Shown: positions 22,921 through 34,592, numbered from the stretch's first letter. The stretch: DNA of 64,000 nucleotides from Homarus americanus (GCF_018991925.1 NW_024725489.1:9475816-9539815); one strand, 5' to 3'. Notes: a model not told the origin generated them from the letters alone. Numbers and translations are program-made.

Positions 22921-23395
22921 CCAAAATGTTCTATGCTACTGAAGGTATATATAAACACTTGTTTTCTTAAAAGTAGGTTCTATTCTCGTACGGGAGATAT
23001 ATATACAAGGGGACCAAGAAACTCACTTCCGCACCACAAGGACTGGCAGTCTTCACTCTCTCTATGTATTACTGCGCTCTTGCATGTACAGATGCTAGCA
23101 TTCACAAGCTGAATACATAAAGTATAAATATGATAATTTATATACATAAAATGGTGCACAATAAATGGGAATATTACATAGAATTAATACATGTTCTGTA
23201 ATACTTACTATACATAATTAATAAGAGTAATATAAGAGTAATATAATAATACACAGCTTAAGGTACTACTTCGTGTCCATATCATACACCTCCCTCAACC
23301 CTATACGCTCATAGTTTCATCTTGAGCGGACCTTTTGTTTCTGAGTCGCTCGGACCTGCGGAGTACTGGGGCAGAAACACAAGGTGGGGATGGAT
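22921..23395 (-). other. probable 3' end region of the Ty3/Gypsy element
   Basis: Downstream (minus strand) of the pol stop. A purine-rich tract (GGGTTGAGGGAGGTG, complement of about 23287-23305) could be the polypurine tract, with the LTR following toward lower coordinates. The LTR end was not confirmed because no second LTR is in the window. Confidence 0.35.
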
Positions 23396-24851
23396 TTACT
23401 TTAAAGACATCAACATTAGGGACTCAACTGGGGAAGGGTCAACACTAGGCAGCTCCACAGGTCGGAGGAAACGACGGTTCCTCCACCATACTCTACCACT
23501 AGGAAGACGCACTTGGTAGTCCCTGGACCGGCCATTACCCATGACAACCCCAACCTTGTCCCAGCGGTGAGATACCGGATCTTGAATCCTGACCTGCTGG
23601 CCGATACTCAACCTGGGAAGGGGGCGGGCATGACAGTCGTACCGAGCAGCGACATCTGCGGCTCGTTCTGCTGCACGGCGGTCACATTCCTCAGTCTTGG
23701 TCTGCCATTCTTGAGAAAAAGACTTCGGGTGGGCAGGAACACAAGACCTGAGATGGTGTCCATATAGAACCTGGGCTGGGGAGCGTCCGGTGAAGTTCGG
23801 GGTGTTGCGTAACTCCAACAAACCTCGATCGAAGTCCTCGCAGTCGATATTTCCTGAGGGTGACACCTTAAGGATCAGGTGTTTCACAGTCTTGACTGCG
23901 GCTTCAGCGTGTCCATTCGCCTGGGGGTAGTGGGGCGAGGTCACGACATGACGGACTCCCCAACGGTCCATGAAGTCCCGGAACTCGTGGCTGGTGAACT
24001 GGGGTCCTCCGTCAGTCCTGAGGCGGAGGGAACACCAACTTCTCTGAAGTAATGCCTGAAATTCCGGATGGTAGCAGTAGCCGTTGTATCACTACCACAG
24101 GGGACGACAACAGGCCATCCAGACAATCGGTCGGCAATGACAAGGAAGGACTTCCTTGCTACTGCAAAGAAATCGGCCGACACAGACTCGAAGGGTCTTG
24201 AAGGGTTATCGTCGCACATTAAAGGTTCCTGTTGCTGGCTTGGTTACAGAATCTGGCACGGCTCACAGGCACGGATGGTACTTGCAATGTCCGCGTCGAT
24301 TCCGGGCCAAAATACAGTCTGCTTCGCCCGTCGCTTGGTGGCCTCCACTCCTCGATGGCTGTCGTGAAGGCGGGTCAAGGTACGGCGGCGTAGGGCAGCA
24401 GGAATAGCTACTCGTGGACCATACAAGACGAGGTCTCCGTCACAATAGAGGTCCTTGCGTATCTTCCAGTACGGGAGTAGCGCTTCATGAAGGTCATAGC
24501 GGTTAGATGGAAATCCTTGGGACACACAGTCGATGAGCCGGATGTAGGAAGGGTCGGCCCGGGCTGCGGTGCGGAGATCTTCCAGGGTCTTGTCTGCATC
24601 CGGTGCTGTAGACTCTTCTGATGTGAAGACAGCCTTCAATGAGACTACTGACTTGAGGAATGCAGCAGCTGTAGAACACAACATCTCGTCCTCTGGAGTG
24701 GGGCGACTGACAGGGGCGCGGGACAGGGCATCCGGGATGCACAACAGCTTACCCGCACGCCACACAGCCGTGGAGAGATAAGGCGAGAGCTTCTCTTTCA
24801 GACGTTGAAGGCGAGAATTCTCCACTGCATCCAAAGAGTAGTGATTGATAA
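23396..24851 (-). pseudogene. Ty3/Gypsy pol fragment: RNase H end and integrase
   Basis: Minus strand from 24851: the end of RNase H (HYSLDAVENSRLQRLKEKL, then IPDALSRAP), the integrase zinc finger (LHDSHRGVEATKRR ... CEPCQ), and the integrase core with SADFF, ADRLSGWPVV, SPHYPQANGHAEAAVK. The C-terminal domain (IGQQVRIQDP ... YQVRLPSGRVWWRNRRFLRP) follows. One in-frame stop at 24244 and a frame change near 23980-24030 break it. Reverse transcriptase and gag are absent: the sequence stops exactly at the terminus of the DNA transposon at 24852. Confidence 0.85.
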
Positions 24852-25154
24852 CACTGGGGAACAAAATTCAACTTTTTGTCAGTTGCATACATTTTGAAAC
24901 ATGTTTCTGGGTTAATTGAGGTCACTGATTTCAAATATGGCACCGGTTTTTTTCTATCGGGTCTAGTTTTGTTGCGGTGAGTTACCTACCATTTACTACT
25001 ATATATAGTTAGACTACCATATACTACTGCTAAAAATCTAAACCAGCACACAGAGAGGAATTACCAAACACGTAGAATTAATTTTTAATTACTTTTATTT
25101 ACCTTGACAAGCATATTTTGGATTCATCAGTTGCTTTTGTGAACTATGCCAGAT

Positions 25155-26875
25155 TTATTCAGGCACAAACTTGCGTTTAATGGACTGTCTTGAATATCGC
25201 CTCTCAGTGCAGTCTCGCTGAATGCTCCAGCAATAGTCCGCCATCATGTGAATGTCCCAGCGACCTTGATACCTGTCTTCCATGACTTTGATATCCTGGT
25301 GAAAGCGTTCACCTTGCTCATCACTCACGTCCCCCAAGTTTGCCGGAAACAGTTCAAGATGACTGTTCAGGAAATGCATCTTAATGCTCATGTTGCAACC
25401 TAACACATGGAAACTTTCCATCAAAGATTCAACGAGCTTTTTATAGTCCTCTGATTTCCTGTTTCCAAGAAAGTTCCTTACAACAGAAACGAATGCTCCC
25501 CATGCATTTCTCTCAACATCAGTCATGGATTGAGTGAAGGCTTGGTCTTTAATCAGCGTCCTAATTTGAGGGCCGTCGAAAATACCTGCTTTGAGTTTTT
25601 CTAGCGTTAAACCAGGGAACACTTCACACAGATACTTAAAACAGTCACTGTCAGTATCGAGCGCCTTGACAAACTGTTTCATAAGGCCCAGCTTGATGTG
25701 AAGGGGCGGGAAAACAATTTTTTCACGTTCCACTAGGGGTTCATAAATGATGTTCTTTTCCCCAACATTGAGGCTTTCCCTAACTGGCCATTCCTTCTGA
25801 ATCCAGTGTCTGTCTTTGGCTCTGCTGTCCCAGAGGCAGATAAAGCAAGGAAATTTTGTATACCCACCTTGCTGTCCTAGCAAAAAATTGACCATTTTTA
25901 GATCAACACAGATGATCCATTTGTGTTCTTCATATTTGAGTAGCTCCAAAACCGTTTTGATGTGTTCATATTTTTCTTTCAGGTGTACTGAGTGTCCTAT
26001 GGGTATTGCGCCAAAGATGTTGCCTATATGTAATAAAACACACTTCAGACTCCGCTTAGAGCTATCTATAAAGAGGCGCCACTCTTTCGGATCATAACCT
26101 GGAGCTCCCATCGCGGTGACTAATCCAGAAATATCACAACAGTAGACGAAGTCAAATTTAGAATCAAAGAACTGTAAGAGGTTCTTTTCTCTGTTGCGAA
26201 AGAATGTTACCTTTGTGTCTATTTTCAGCAAGTTTTTATCTTTTAACCGTGAAGCCAACAATTCTGACAGCTTTTTAGACAGACCCAGATCTCGAACTAA
26301 GTCACTGAGTTCTGCTTGGCTAAATGTTTGCGGTTCTGTTGATATGCCTGCAAAATCTGAGTCACTATTTCTGTTAGTTGACTCCTCTGTGACCTCAGTG
26401 TCATATTCACTGTCAGATTCAACGGAAGCAAGTTGAGTGAAGATAGGCTTTGGAACATCATCTGAATGGGGCACAGGCCTGATTGCTGAATCTAGACTAG
26501 GGTATGTGATAAGATGACGAGTTTACCAGTGAAACCAGCAACACGAGTCATGCAAAAGTAACAGTCTGTGACATGGTCCCGTGGCTCACGCCATATCATC
26601 GGAATACCGAATGTTATTTTGTCTTTTCCTTTAGTCCATTGACGCAAGTTTTCTTCGCAGGAATGACATACCTTATGCGGTGCCCATGGTTTGTCTTGAT
26701 CTCCAAGTTTCACTTTAAAGTAGGAAAAGTAAGCTCTCTTCACAAATTCACTAATGTTCCTTCTTTGCTTTGGAGCTGTGAATGCACCACAAATATAGCA
26801 GAATGAATCCGGGCACGTCGCACATTTCCTTCTACTTGCTATAGAGGCCATGTTTCCTTTGATTGAAGTCAACAC
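25155..26875 (-). pseudogene. transposase-like protein of unnamed DDE family (one frameshift)
   Basis: Two abutting frames. The upstream frame (26875 or ATG 26851, to 26492) has cysteine pairs CATCPDSFCYIC, then HKVCHSC and CYFC, a probable zinc-binding N-terminal module. The downstream frame (26474-25155, 439 residues) has a conserved core with acidic candidates D137 (FIDSSKRS), D191 (CVDLKM) and E387/E390 (SDEQGERF). A CFIC pair sits after the second Asp, and LHIKLG and YQGRWDIHMMADYCW follow. This is compatible with an RNase H-fold DDE enzyme with an inserted zinc element. A one-base change near 26480-26500 separates the frames, because the reading continues smoothly across it. I recall similar uncharacterised proteins in arthropods and Hydra, from memory only. 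Superfamily not named. Confidence 0.6.
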
Positions 26876-27184
26876 TGTTTACAGAATGATCACACCTGGA
26901 AAAGAAATAAAATAATTGTTTTAATTAAATAAAATAATAATGCACACACAAATCTATATTTGACGCACTGATGTAATTAAGAATTATATTTGATGAATGT
27001 AAACTAATATGCTTATTACCTCCCTTTGCTATTTTCAGAATCTGTGACCTGATATGTAAATTGCCGCGTAGCATCAAAACTAGACCTGATCTGCACAAAC
27101 GAATGCCATTTTCAGAATCTGTGACCTCAAATCTACCAGAATCAAGTGTCAGAACTCATGCAACCGAAAGTGTGTTCCCCAGTG
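26876..27184. repeat. right terminal region of the DNA transposon
   Basis: Non-coding leader of the transposase gene plus the subterminal direct repeat and the inverted terminus ending at 27184. Confidence 0.6.
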
Positions 27185-27330
27185 AGCAATATGAGAAAAA
27201 CTACAAGAACTAGAAGACCCCATATTCCAAAAATTAATGCAAGAAGACATTACCAGAACACACAACTGGTGGCCAAAGAGCATAACATTTGACAACACAG
27301 AACCAGAACCAATATACACGAAATAAAAAC
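27185..27330 (+). mobile_element. jockey-type LINE 3' coding remnant
   Basis: AATATGAGAAAAACTACAAG and the following stretch match the C-terminal coding end of the jockey-like element at 35280-35040 (minus strand there). Only about 150 bases survive. Confidence 0.5.
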
Positions 27331-27611
27331 GAAGAATACTTAAAGGACACGGAGGCCCCCCCTCCCCAAACACCACAATCTACCTTAGCTTAGATTAGCT
27401 CGGCTTCCCTTCCCTTGCTGTAGTGGACATTAACTGCTGGCATGGCAAATTTAACCTCGTCCCCGCAAGGTGGACAGCCCACCTGCTATCAATCTTCCTC
27501 TTTATTTCCCACTTCCCAACCTTTACCTTCCTCCTACACCGTCTTCCATCTTCCTGAGCCAATAGGCTCTCTTCTCTCCATCACATCGGAGCGGATCTCC
27601 TTAGTCTGTAC
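27331..27611. repeat. spacer shared in inverted orientation with 34676-34930
   Basis: Contains CGCAAGGTGGACAGCCCACC and a TTTATTTCCCACTTC segment. Both reappear reverse-complemented at 34770-34825, in the same order relative to a Penelope terminus. Non-coding. Confidence 0.7.
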
Positions 27612-27669
27612 TCACTCCTGAAGATGTGAATTACACGAAAGCGTTTGGGAACTTCGTGTTTTCTTATTT

Positions 27670-28180
27670 CCTTGTGGTAATGAGGACCCAAAAGCTTTCC
27701 TGCCACAACTTAACAACTTAGCCCCCTCGATCAAATTCACTGTGGAATTAGAGCAAGACTGTAAATTGCCATTCCTAGACTGTCTGATACACAGAATAGG
27801 TAACACTTTTAAGTTCAGTATTTATAGAAAAACAACTAATGTGTGTTCATACATTCATTATAATTCTGCCCACCATAATAAAGTCAAACAGTCAGTATTT
27901 TCAACAATGTTTTTACGTGCCTTGAGAATTTGCAGTCCGGAATTCATCGATGAGGAATACAAATATATATATATAATATTAGCTCAAACCTTAAATACCC
28001 TAGATCTTTCATAGACAAATGCCTAAACATTACTAAGAAAACTTTTTATAGAACCGATCCCAAGCCCACCCATGACCATAAGAATATCTTAATATTACCA
28101 TTTCACAAAAATTTCTCACACATTCCTTCACAACTAAAAACCTGGAACGTCAATGTAGCATTTAAAAACTCATGCACTGT
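27670..28180 (+). pseudogene. Penelope-like reverse transcriptase C-terminal fragment
   Basis: Frame 27742-28014 has LPFLDCLIHRIGNTFKFSIYRK and LRICSPEFIDEE, the thumb-side segment after the catalytic YVDD, which is missing here. The frame is lost at about 28014, and the linker (HKNILILPFHK-like, 28078-28115) lies in another frame before the endonuclease. Confidence 0.75.
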
Positions 28181-28187
28181 TAAACAA

Positions 28188-28571
28188 ATGTTAATCAAGA
28201 ACTCCCCCAACAACACAATTGGTTGCATTTATAAAGTTCCTTGCAAGAAATGTAATATGTTTTACTTAGGCCAGACAGGTAAAGATCTTGCAACTAGAAT
28301 TAAACAACACAAATACAGTGTTAGGACAGGCCAGGAATCCAATGCGCTGTTTGTTCATTTGAGGGATAACAAGCATTGCATTGACTGGGATAATGCCTCC
28401 TCAATATTACCATGTAATTCAATTGATAGTAGGAACATCATAGAATCTAGTCTTATTAAACATACCGAAGCATTCAACATGAATTTGAGTAACGGCATGT
28501 ACAAGCTGGACAATTTTGTAATTAAGAAGATTTGTGACCAGGTGAGAAGGCCGGGTCACCTGACCATCTGA
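28188..28571 (+). CDS. Penelope-like GIY-YIG endonuclease domain
   Basis: Open for 127 codons and carries the GIY-YIG family pattern: GCIYKVPCKKCNMFYLGQTG, then the arginine/lysine helix LATRIKQHKYSVRTG and NALFVHLRDNKH, with a conserved glutamate in NIIESSLIKH. The CxxC (CKKC) between the two motif halves is the zinc-finger-like feature of Penelope endonucleases. In an intact element it is the C-terminal domain of a single RT-endonuclease polyprotein. Here it is detached from the RT by upstream frame loss, so it is not translated as such. Confidence 0.8.
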   Translation: MLIKNSPNNTIGCIYKVPCKKCNMFYLGQTGKDLATRIKQHKYSVRTGQESNALFVHLRDNKHCIDWDNASSILPCNSIDSRNIIESSLIKHTEAFNMNLSNGMYKLDNFVIKKICDQVRRPGHLTI

Positions 28572-28813
28572 CCTGACCACCAACCGTTGTGTGCTATTTA
28601 AAGATTAGTAGGGTCATTACCTAATACCTGACCATTGTGGACCTGGTCTCACCCTCCTCTGTATATATACACCTTGATTTGTATTTCTCTCTCTAGTCTG
28701 TACTCACCCCTGAAGATGTGAATTACACGAAAGCGCTTGGGAACTTCGTGTTTTCTTCTTTCCTTGTGGTTATCAGCATATACCTAGATCACGCGCACCT
28801 ACAGTGATTTACT

Positions 28814-28817
<4 letters not shown>

Positions 28818-28887
<70 letters not shown>
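28818..28887. repeat. (TA)n microsatellite
   Basis: Follows the terminal CAGTGATTTACTTGCA of Penelope copy 1; the same junction with (TA)n recurs at 13350 and 63850. Confidence 0.95.
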
Positions 28888-28893
<6 letters not shown>

Positions 28894-29164
28894 TTGATAA
28901 AATCACACGGGAAAATGGGAACAACGGAGCACCTTAGCTTTCGTCTTTATTCAAGACATCTTCAGAGGCAACACCAACACACACGTAGAGGAGTTTAAGA
29001 GAAGGGGGGCGACGTTTAATAAGGTCACTCTGTATATTTAAGCCTCTCTCTGTCCATGTAATCCAGTTGCCTCTGAAGATGTCTTGAATAAAGACGAAAG
29101 CTAAAGTGCTCCGCTGTTCCCATTTTCCCGTGTGAATTTATCAAGATTTATCTTATCCACGTTT

Positions 29165-29707
29165 TCATTGTGGGACAAATTCATTACGATAGGGCAGAGT
29201 CAAAATATTCTTAAGTGTAGGAACTTGTCTGGTTTGAGAGGAATGAAAGGATTTTTTAGCCCTTTTAAAACAACGATCAACAAACACAGAAGGGTACCCG
29301 AGTTTCTGTGCAATAGAACGAATGTGTTTCAATTCATCGTCAATAAATTCAGAGTCACAAATACGCAGACATCTTAAGAACATAGCAGAAAAAACTGACA
29401 TTTTGGTAGACTCAAGGTGATTCGATAAAAAGTGAATGAAACTGTCTACCTGTGTGGGCTTTCTATATACCTTAAATTTATAGTTTTGGCCATTTCTCAT
29501 GATAAGCATATCAAGAAATGGAAGGGATTCATTTATTTCTCTTTCAATTTTGAATGTGATACTAGGGACAATATCATTAAGCTTGTCTAAAAATTCCAAT
29601 GGGTCACTGTTTCTAGGCCAAAGACAAAGAACATCATCTACATATCTATACCATGGAGGAATAAAGTCCACTATATTAGGTAGTAATCTAGACTCAAAAA
29701 ACTCCAA
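29165..29707 (-). pseudogene. Penelope-like reverse transcriptase fragment with YVDD
   Basis: 180 codons on the minus strand with the catalytic YRYVDDVLCLW, then SLPFLDMLIMR, KVYRKPTQVDSFIHF, LRICDSEFIDDE and KNILTLPYRNEFVPQ. The N-terminal RT blocks are missing at the inversion junction, and the linker to the endonuclease is missing at the other edge. It points away from its endonuclease. Confidence 0.85.
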
Positions 29708-29715
29708 TATGTTAA

Positions 29716-30104
29716 TAAGGAATAGCCCAAGTTTGAATGTAAATGGAAGTGTTTATTGTATTCCATGTAGCAAATGTAATTGTAATTATGTAGGTCAGAC
29801 AGGAACAACTCTGCAGCTCAGAATCAAACAACATAAGTATAATATCAGAACTGCATCTGAAAGCAGTGCCTTGTTCGTTCATGTTAGGAATAATAATCAC
29901 CCTATTGCTTGGGAAAAACGCTTAGAAGTATTCAAATCATCTTGTGTCACAGAAAGACTTCTGGTTGAAGCTAGTTTGATCAAGGAATTAAAATCAATAA
30001 ACCTTAGTGATGGTCAGTTCAAAACTGATAATATGTTACATAAATTTATTTGTCAGTGGCCCAAGGTTAAAAATGCTTTGAAAACCTTTGATCTAGAGGT
30101 ATGA
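29716..30104 (+). CDS. Penelope-like GIY-YIG endonuclease domain (second family)
   Basis: Open frame with GSVYCIPCSKCNCNYVGQTG, LQLRIKQHKYNIRTA, SALFVHVRNNNHP and the glutamate in LLVEASLIKE; stop at 30102. It differs clearly from the copy at 28188, so it belongs to a separate Penelope family. Not linked to an RT in frame. Confidence 0.8.
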
Positions 30105-30502
30105 TAGTTATTTTGTGGGTCCCTTTTTTCTGACCTGACCTGCCTAGTCACGTCACCACCCTTCTCTTAAGCTCCTCTACGTGTGTGTTGGTGTGGGGAT
30201 TAGTGGATGTCATCATTATGCCCTGACCTCATGTTTTTAAGGTCACCCTGTATATTTAAGCCTCTCTCTGTCCATGTAATCCAGTTGCCTCTGAAGGTGT
30301 CTTGAATAAAGACGAAAGCTAAGGTACTCCGTCGTTTCCATTTTCCCGTGTGATTTTATCAAGATATATATATATATTTATATATCATGTAAATTCACAA
30401 TGAAAACGTGGATAAGATAAATCTTGATAAAATCACACGGGAAAATGGAAACAACGGAGCACCTTAGCTTTCGTCTTTATTCAAGACATCTTCAGAGGCA
30501 AC

Positions 30503-30609
<107 letters not shown>

Positions 30610-30665
30610 CATAAGAAAGTGGGATACTGCAGGAGGCCGACTGGCCCATACAGGGCAGATCCTTT

Positions 30666-33486
30666 TCACACCCATCCCAGCACTTCCATGTGCCTATCCA
30701 ACTTCGTCTTGAAGCTCCCTAGCGTCCCCGATCCTACTATAGCACTCGGTAGCCTATTCCACATATCCACAACTCTATTACCAAACCATTGCTTGCCTCT
30801 ATCCTTTCTGAATCGGAATTTATCTAATTTAAAGCCATTTGTTCTAGTTATTTCGTTATTACTGAGCTTCAGAACATCTTCCATTTTACCCTTGTTAATC
30901 CCACTTACCCACTTGAACACATCTATCATATCTCCCCTAACTCTACGCCTCTCTAATGAATGCAAGCCTAAGCTTTTCAGTCTTTTTTCATATGGAAGGT
31001 TTCTAATATTATGGATCATTTTTGTCATTCTTCTTTGTACTATCTCCAAAGAATCTATGTCCATTCTATAATAAGGACACCAGAATTGAACCGCATAATC
31101 CATGTGTGGCCTCACTAATGCTAGGTAAAGTTTCAAGATAACGTCAGCAGTTCTGTTACTCACACTCCTAGATATGAACCCAAGAATCCTGTTTGCCTTG
31201 TTGCGAACGCTAATACATTGTTTTCTAGGTTTCAAGTCGTTACTAACAAATACACCTAGATCTTTTTCACAACCTGAGTTTTCTATTTCCGTGTTACCTA
31301 GTTTATACTTAACGTTTGTATTCGTCTTCCCTATCTGTAGTACCTTGCATTTATCAGTATTAAAATTCATTTGCCAGTCTACTGACCACTCATGTAAGGT
31401 ATCTAGATCTCTTTGAAGGTGTTCAAAGTCACTGTCTGAATTTATCACTCTCCCCATTTTGGTATCATCTGCAAATTTACTAATCCTACTAGTTATACCT
31501 AAATCAAGATCATTAATGAATATAACAAACAGCAGAGGGCCTAATACAGATCCCTGGGGAACTCGGCTTTTGACCGCACCCCAGTCTGACTTAAATCCAT
31601 TTATGCTGACTCTTTGTTTCCTACCAGTTAACCATGACCTAATCCATTTTAATAATGATCCACCTATTCCATGTGCTTCTACCTTCCTTATCAATCTCTC
31701 ATGAGGGACTCTATCGAATGCTTTACTGAAATCTAAATAAATTATATCATATGACTTATCATTATCTACCGCTTCATATACTTCTGAGAAAAAGCTAAGC
31801 AAATTTGTGAGACAAGAACGTCCCTGGGTGAACCCGTGCTGAGAAGAATGAATTAAGTTGAATGTTTCAAGGTGGCTTCTGATTTTTGTAGCAATAATTG
31901 ACTCTAGCAACTTGCCTATGATTGACGTGAGACTAATGGGACGGTAATTTGATGCAATTGATTTATCACCTTTTTTGAAAATCGGAACTACATTTGCAAG
32001 TTTCCAAGCTTCTGGCACTAGGCCCGATTCTAATGACTTATTAAATAAAACTGCTAATGGATTACTCAACTCATCTCTACATTCTTTTAATATTCTAGCA
32101 TATACCTCGTCTGGACCAGGCGATTTATGAGGCTTCAGTTTGTTAATTACTTTAAGCACATCGTTACTAGTAATATTGATATTCATCAACATATTTTCTA
32201 TACTGTCGTTATATACCTTATGAACTTCTGGAAACTGTGCAAGGTTTTCATTTGTGAATACGGAGCGAAAATGACTATTTAACGTACTACACATTTCTAA
32301 CTCATCATCAGTCATATTCTCCTGTCATAGTTTTAAGGGGACCTATTGTATCTCTAACCTTTGATTTATACAGTTGATAAAAAGCTTTGGGGTTATTTTT
32401 CGATTCGTTTGCTACCTTGATTTCATAATTTCTCTTTGCTTTCCTAATTTCTGTTTTTACCTGTCTTGTTAGGTTCTGATAGTAACCAAGTAAGTGATTT
32501 TCGCCTTTCTTAACTTTTCTATATACTCCTTTCTTTTTCCCTAGAAGATCTAAGAGTCTATTATTCATCCATTTTGGTTGGTTCCGTATCGATCTGAATT
32601 TTCTTTTAGGGATGTGTTTATTTTGAGCATTATGGATTGTCACAATAAATTGTTCATAAGTAGCTGCTAAATTAAATTCGGGGTTCTCCCGTCCTAAGTT
32701 GACAGTTTCCGGAGGTGTGGGGGGGATTAATCTTTTGACCATAGGGTCATCCCTTAGGTCTCTCCTTAAGCTACCGTAATTAGCCTTCCTAAAATCCGGG
32801 ATCAAGGCCGAATTTTCCTTCTTCCTGCCATTCCATATTATGTTAAAATATATGGCTTTATGATCACTGTTTCCTAGTTCGTCTCCAATCCCAACATCTT
32901 TTACTAGATTTTCATTATTACTGAGAACTAAATCGAGGATATTATTTCCTCAAGTGGGCGAGTTTATGAATTGATATAAAAAACTATCTTGTACTACTTC
33001 TAGAAAATCTTCAGATTCATTATCGCTAAGTTGATTTTTCCAATCTAAGCCTGAAAAGTTGAAATCGCCTAGAATACATACATTGTTTCTATCAGATGCC
33101 TTCTTTATTTCTTCCCATAGCAATTTACCATCGTTCCTACTCAAATTAGGTGGTCTATATATAACACCAATGACTACGGACTCATTGACCTCACCAATCT
33201 CTACCCAAATACTTTCATTGTCGCTATTTGTTTTAATGTTTGATTTATTGCAGCTTTTTAATGACACCCTGATATACACTGCTACACCGCCCCCTCTCCT
33301 TCCTACTCTGTCAAATTTAAATAGGTTATATCCTGGAATATGAAATTCTGCTAAAAAATGTTTGCTGTTTGAATTTATCCATGTTTCCGTTATTGCAATT
33401 ATATCTATGTTCTCTTTACTAACAATGGCCCTGAGCTGGTCCATTTTGTTACACAAGCTTCTACTATTAGTATAATAAACACTCAA
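30666..33486 (-). pseudogene. CR1 ORF2: endonuclease plus reverse transcriptase (one stop, one frameshift)
   Basis: Endonuclease: SVYYTNSRSLCNKMD, AITETW, GVIYRPPN, LGDFNFS, then a TGA at 32950 replacing a conserved position before GNNILD, and GNSDHKAI. The linker IRKAKRNYEIKVA follows. The frame changes near 32312, and the reverse transcriptase then runs open for 549 codons: KSPGPDEV, SNYRPISLTSI, QHGFTQGRSCLTNLL, YLDFSKAFDRVPH, SRVPQGSVLGPLLF (Arg where the other copies have Gly), FADD, and the C-terminal tail ending RHMEVLGWV. The remaining damage is small, which suggests a fairly recent insertion. Confidence 0.9.
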
Positions 33487-33638
33487 TATATTTCTTCCGT
33501 TTCTATCTGTTTTACATTTATTACTTTGATGTTTGTTATTATGACTAACTATATTTTCAGCATTATCTACTTCTGTTTCACTGCTGTTATTTTCACATGG
33601 TATTTTCCTCTCTTTACCATTGATGGGATTTGGACATA

Positions 33639-34523
33639 TTAAAACCCCACCTTTACTACCCTGTCAACTATCTTCGCTAGCACCGCCACCCCCTTCCTAC
33701 TTAAATGCACCCCATCCCTTGCATACATACTATCATCACCATAGTACAGGCTCCAACTATCAATGAATGGCGTCGACAGCTCTTTACACTGTTCTTCCAA
33801 CCAGCAATTGAAACCAATTGCACGGGACATCCATTCACGACTGGCACCACGTCTAGGTAGGATAGAGCAAGCAATAGGAGTTCCACCCTTCACCCTAATC
33901 TTATCTAGAGCTTCCCTATACAGTTTACGCAGTTCGACACTGGTAAGCTTACCTACGTCATTGCCTCCTGCACTGAGTAAGACTATGGGGTTGTCTCCAC
34001 AGTCATCAATGACGTTCTCCACTCTCTCCAGTACTCTACCTATCCCTGCCCCGGGGAGACACTCGAGCTTCCTAACTTTAGTGCAGAGATTGTTACCTAA
34101 ATACTTCACCATCGAGTCTCCCATGACAGAAACACATTTGACCTTACCTGAGTGTGGTGATTTCTTACCTGCGCTACTCCCTCTCTCCACACTAACAGAG
34201 GGAGTAGCACTCGTGGTGTTACTAGCACCTTCCTCACACTCGTCACTTAAGGTGCTGAACCTGTTGTTTAGGTCTACAGCTGAGTGCCTTTTTAGAGTGC
34301 ATTTTGTAGCACTAGCAGCAACTACCTTCCATGAATCCACTTCAACTTCACCGTCCTTCACGACACTGGCAAAGGTTTTCTTCTCCTCTAAAACTAGCTT
34401 CAAGGCTAAGTTTTCGCCCTTGAGACTATGGACCTCCTTCTCAACCTTCTCCAGTCGGTCTTGCAAGGCAAGACAAAGCTGGAGAACGTGAGAGGTGGTC
34501 GAGTACTCGTCAGCAGCTGCCAT
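33639..34523 (-). CDS. CR1 ORF1 protein: coiled coil and SGNH esterase, intact
   Basis: 294 codons from ATG 34523. Residues 15-50 form a coiled coil (LQDRLEKVEKEVHSLKGEN). Residues 50-128 are a low-complexity Ser/Thr linker. From 130 the SGNH hydrolase fold begins with GDSMVK (Ser136 the presumed nucleophile), block III GGND at 186-189, and the catalytic Asp/His block DGVHLS at 270-275. In CR1/L2-type LINEs this protein is thought to associate with element RNA, and the esterase activity may act on lipids. All active-site blocks are present. The ORF2 frame follows after about 150 bases with an unclear start. Confidence 0.85.
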   Translation of the reverse strand: MAAADEYSTTSHVLQLCLALQDRLEKVEKEVHSLKGENLALKLVLEEKKTFASVVKDGEVEVDSWKVVAASATKCTLKRHSAVDLNNRFSTLSDECEEGASNTTSATPSVSVERGSSAGKKSPHSGKVKCVSVMGDSMVKYLGNNLCTKVRKLECLPGAGIGRVLERVENVIDDCGDNPIVLLSAGGNDVGKLTSVELRKLYREALDKIRVKGGTPIACSILPRRGASREWMSRAIGFNCWLEEQCKELSTPFIDSWSLYYGDDSMYARDGVHLSRKGVAVLAKIVDRVVKVGF

Positions 34524-34560
34524 GTCACTATGTCACTAACACTGACAGGAACACAGGTCC

Positions 34561-34592
34561 GCATTTATTTATTTATTTATTTATTTATTTAT
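34561..34592. repeat. (TTTA)n microsatellite
   Basis: Eight units of TTTA between the CR1-C 5' end and a Penelope terminus. Confidence 0.9.

Larger units (their letters stand above)
24852..27184 (-). mobile_element. DNA transposon with CACTGGGGAACA termini and DDE-like transposase
   Basis: The left end CACTGGGGAACA (24852) matches the right end TGTTCCCCAGTG (27173-27184). Inward, imperfect inverted similarity continues for about 110 bases (TTGAGGTCACTGATTTC against TTGAGGTCACAGATTCT; GGTCTAGTTTTG in both). The right end also has a direct repeat of ATTTTCAGAATCTGTGACCT (about 27034 and 27111), which may be transposase-binding sites. The interior has one minus-strand gene. No matching target duplication is visible: the left flank is Gypsy pol and the right flank is a jockey-like LINE end. 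Confidence 0.75.
27612..28815 (+). mobile_element. Penelope-like element, copy 1
   Basis: Starts with a terminal segment (CTGAAGATGTGAATTACACG, 27618) fused at about 27668 to the middle of the reverse transcriptase, then the RT end and a GIY-YIG endonuclease, and the same terminal segment again at 28710-28815. Internal deletion has removed most of the RT. Confidence 0.85.

Noticed and set aside
33763..34491. 242-codon plus-strand frame
   Set aside because: Antisense shadow of the intact CR1 ORF1 esterase.
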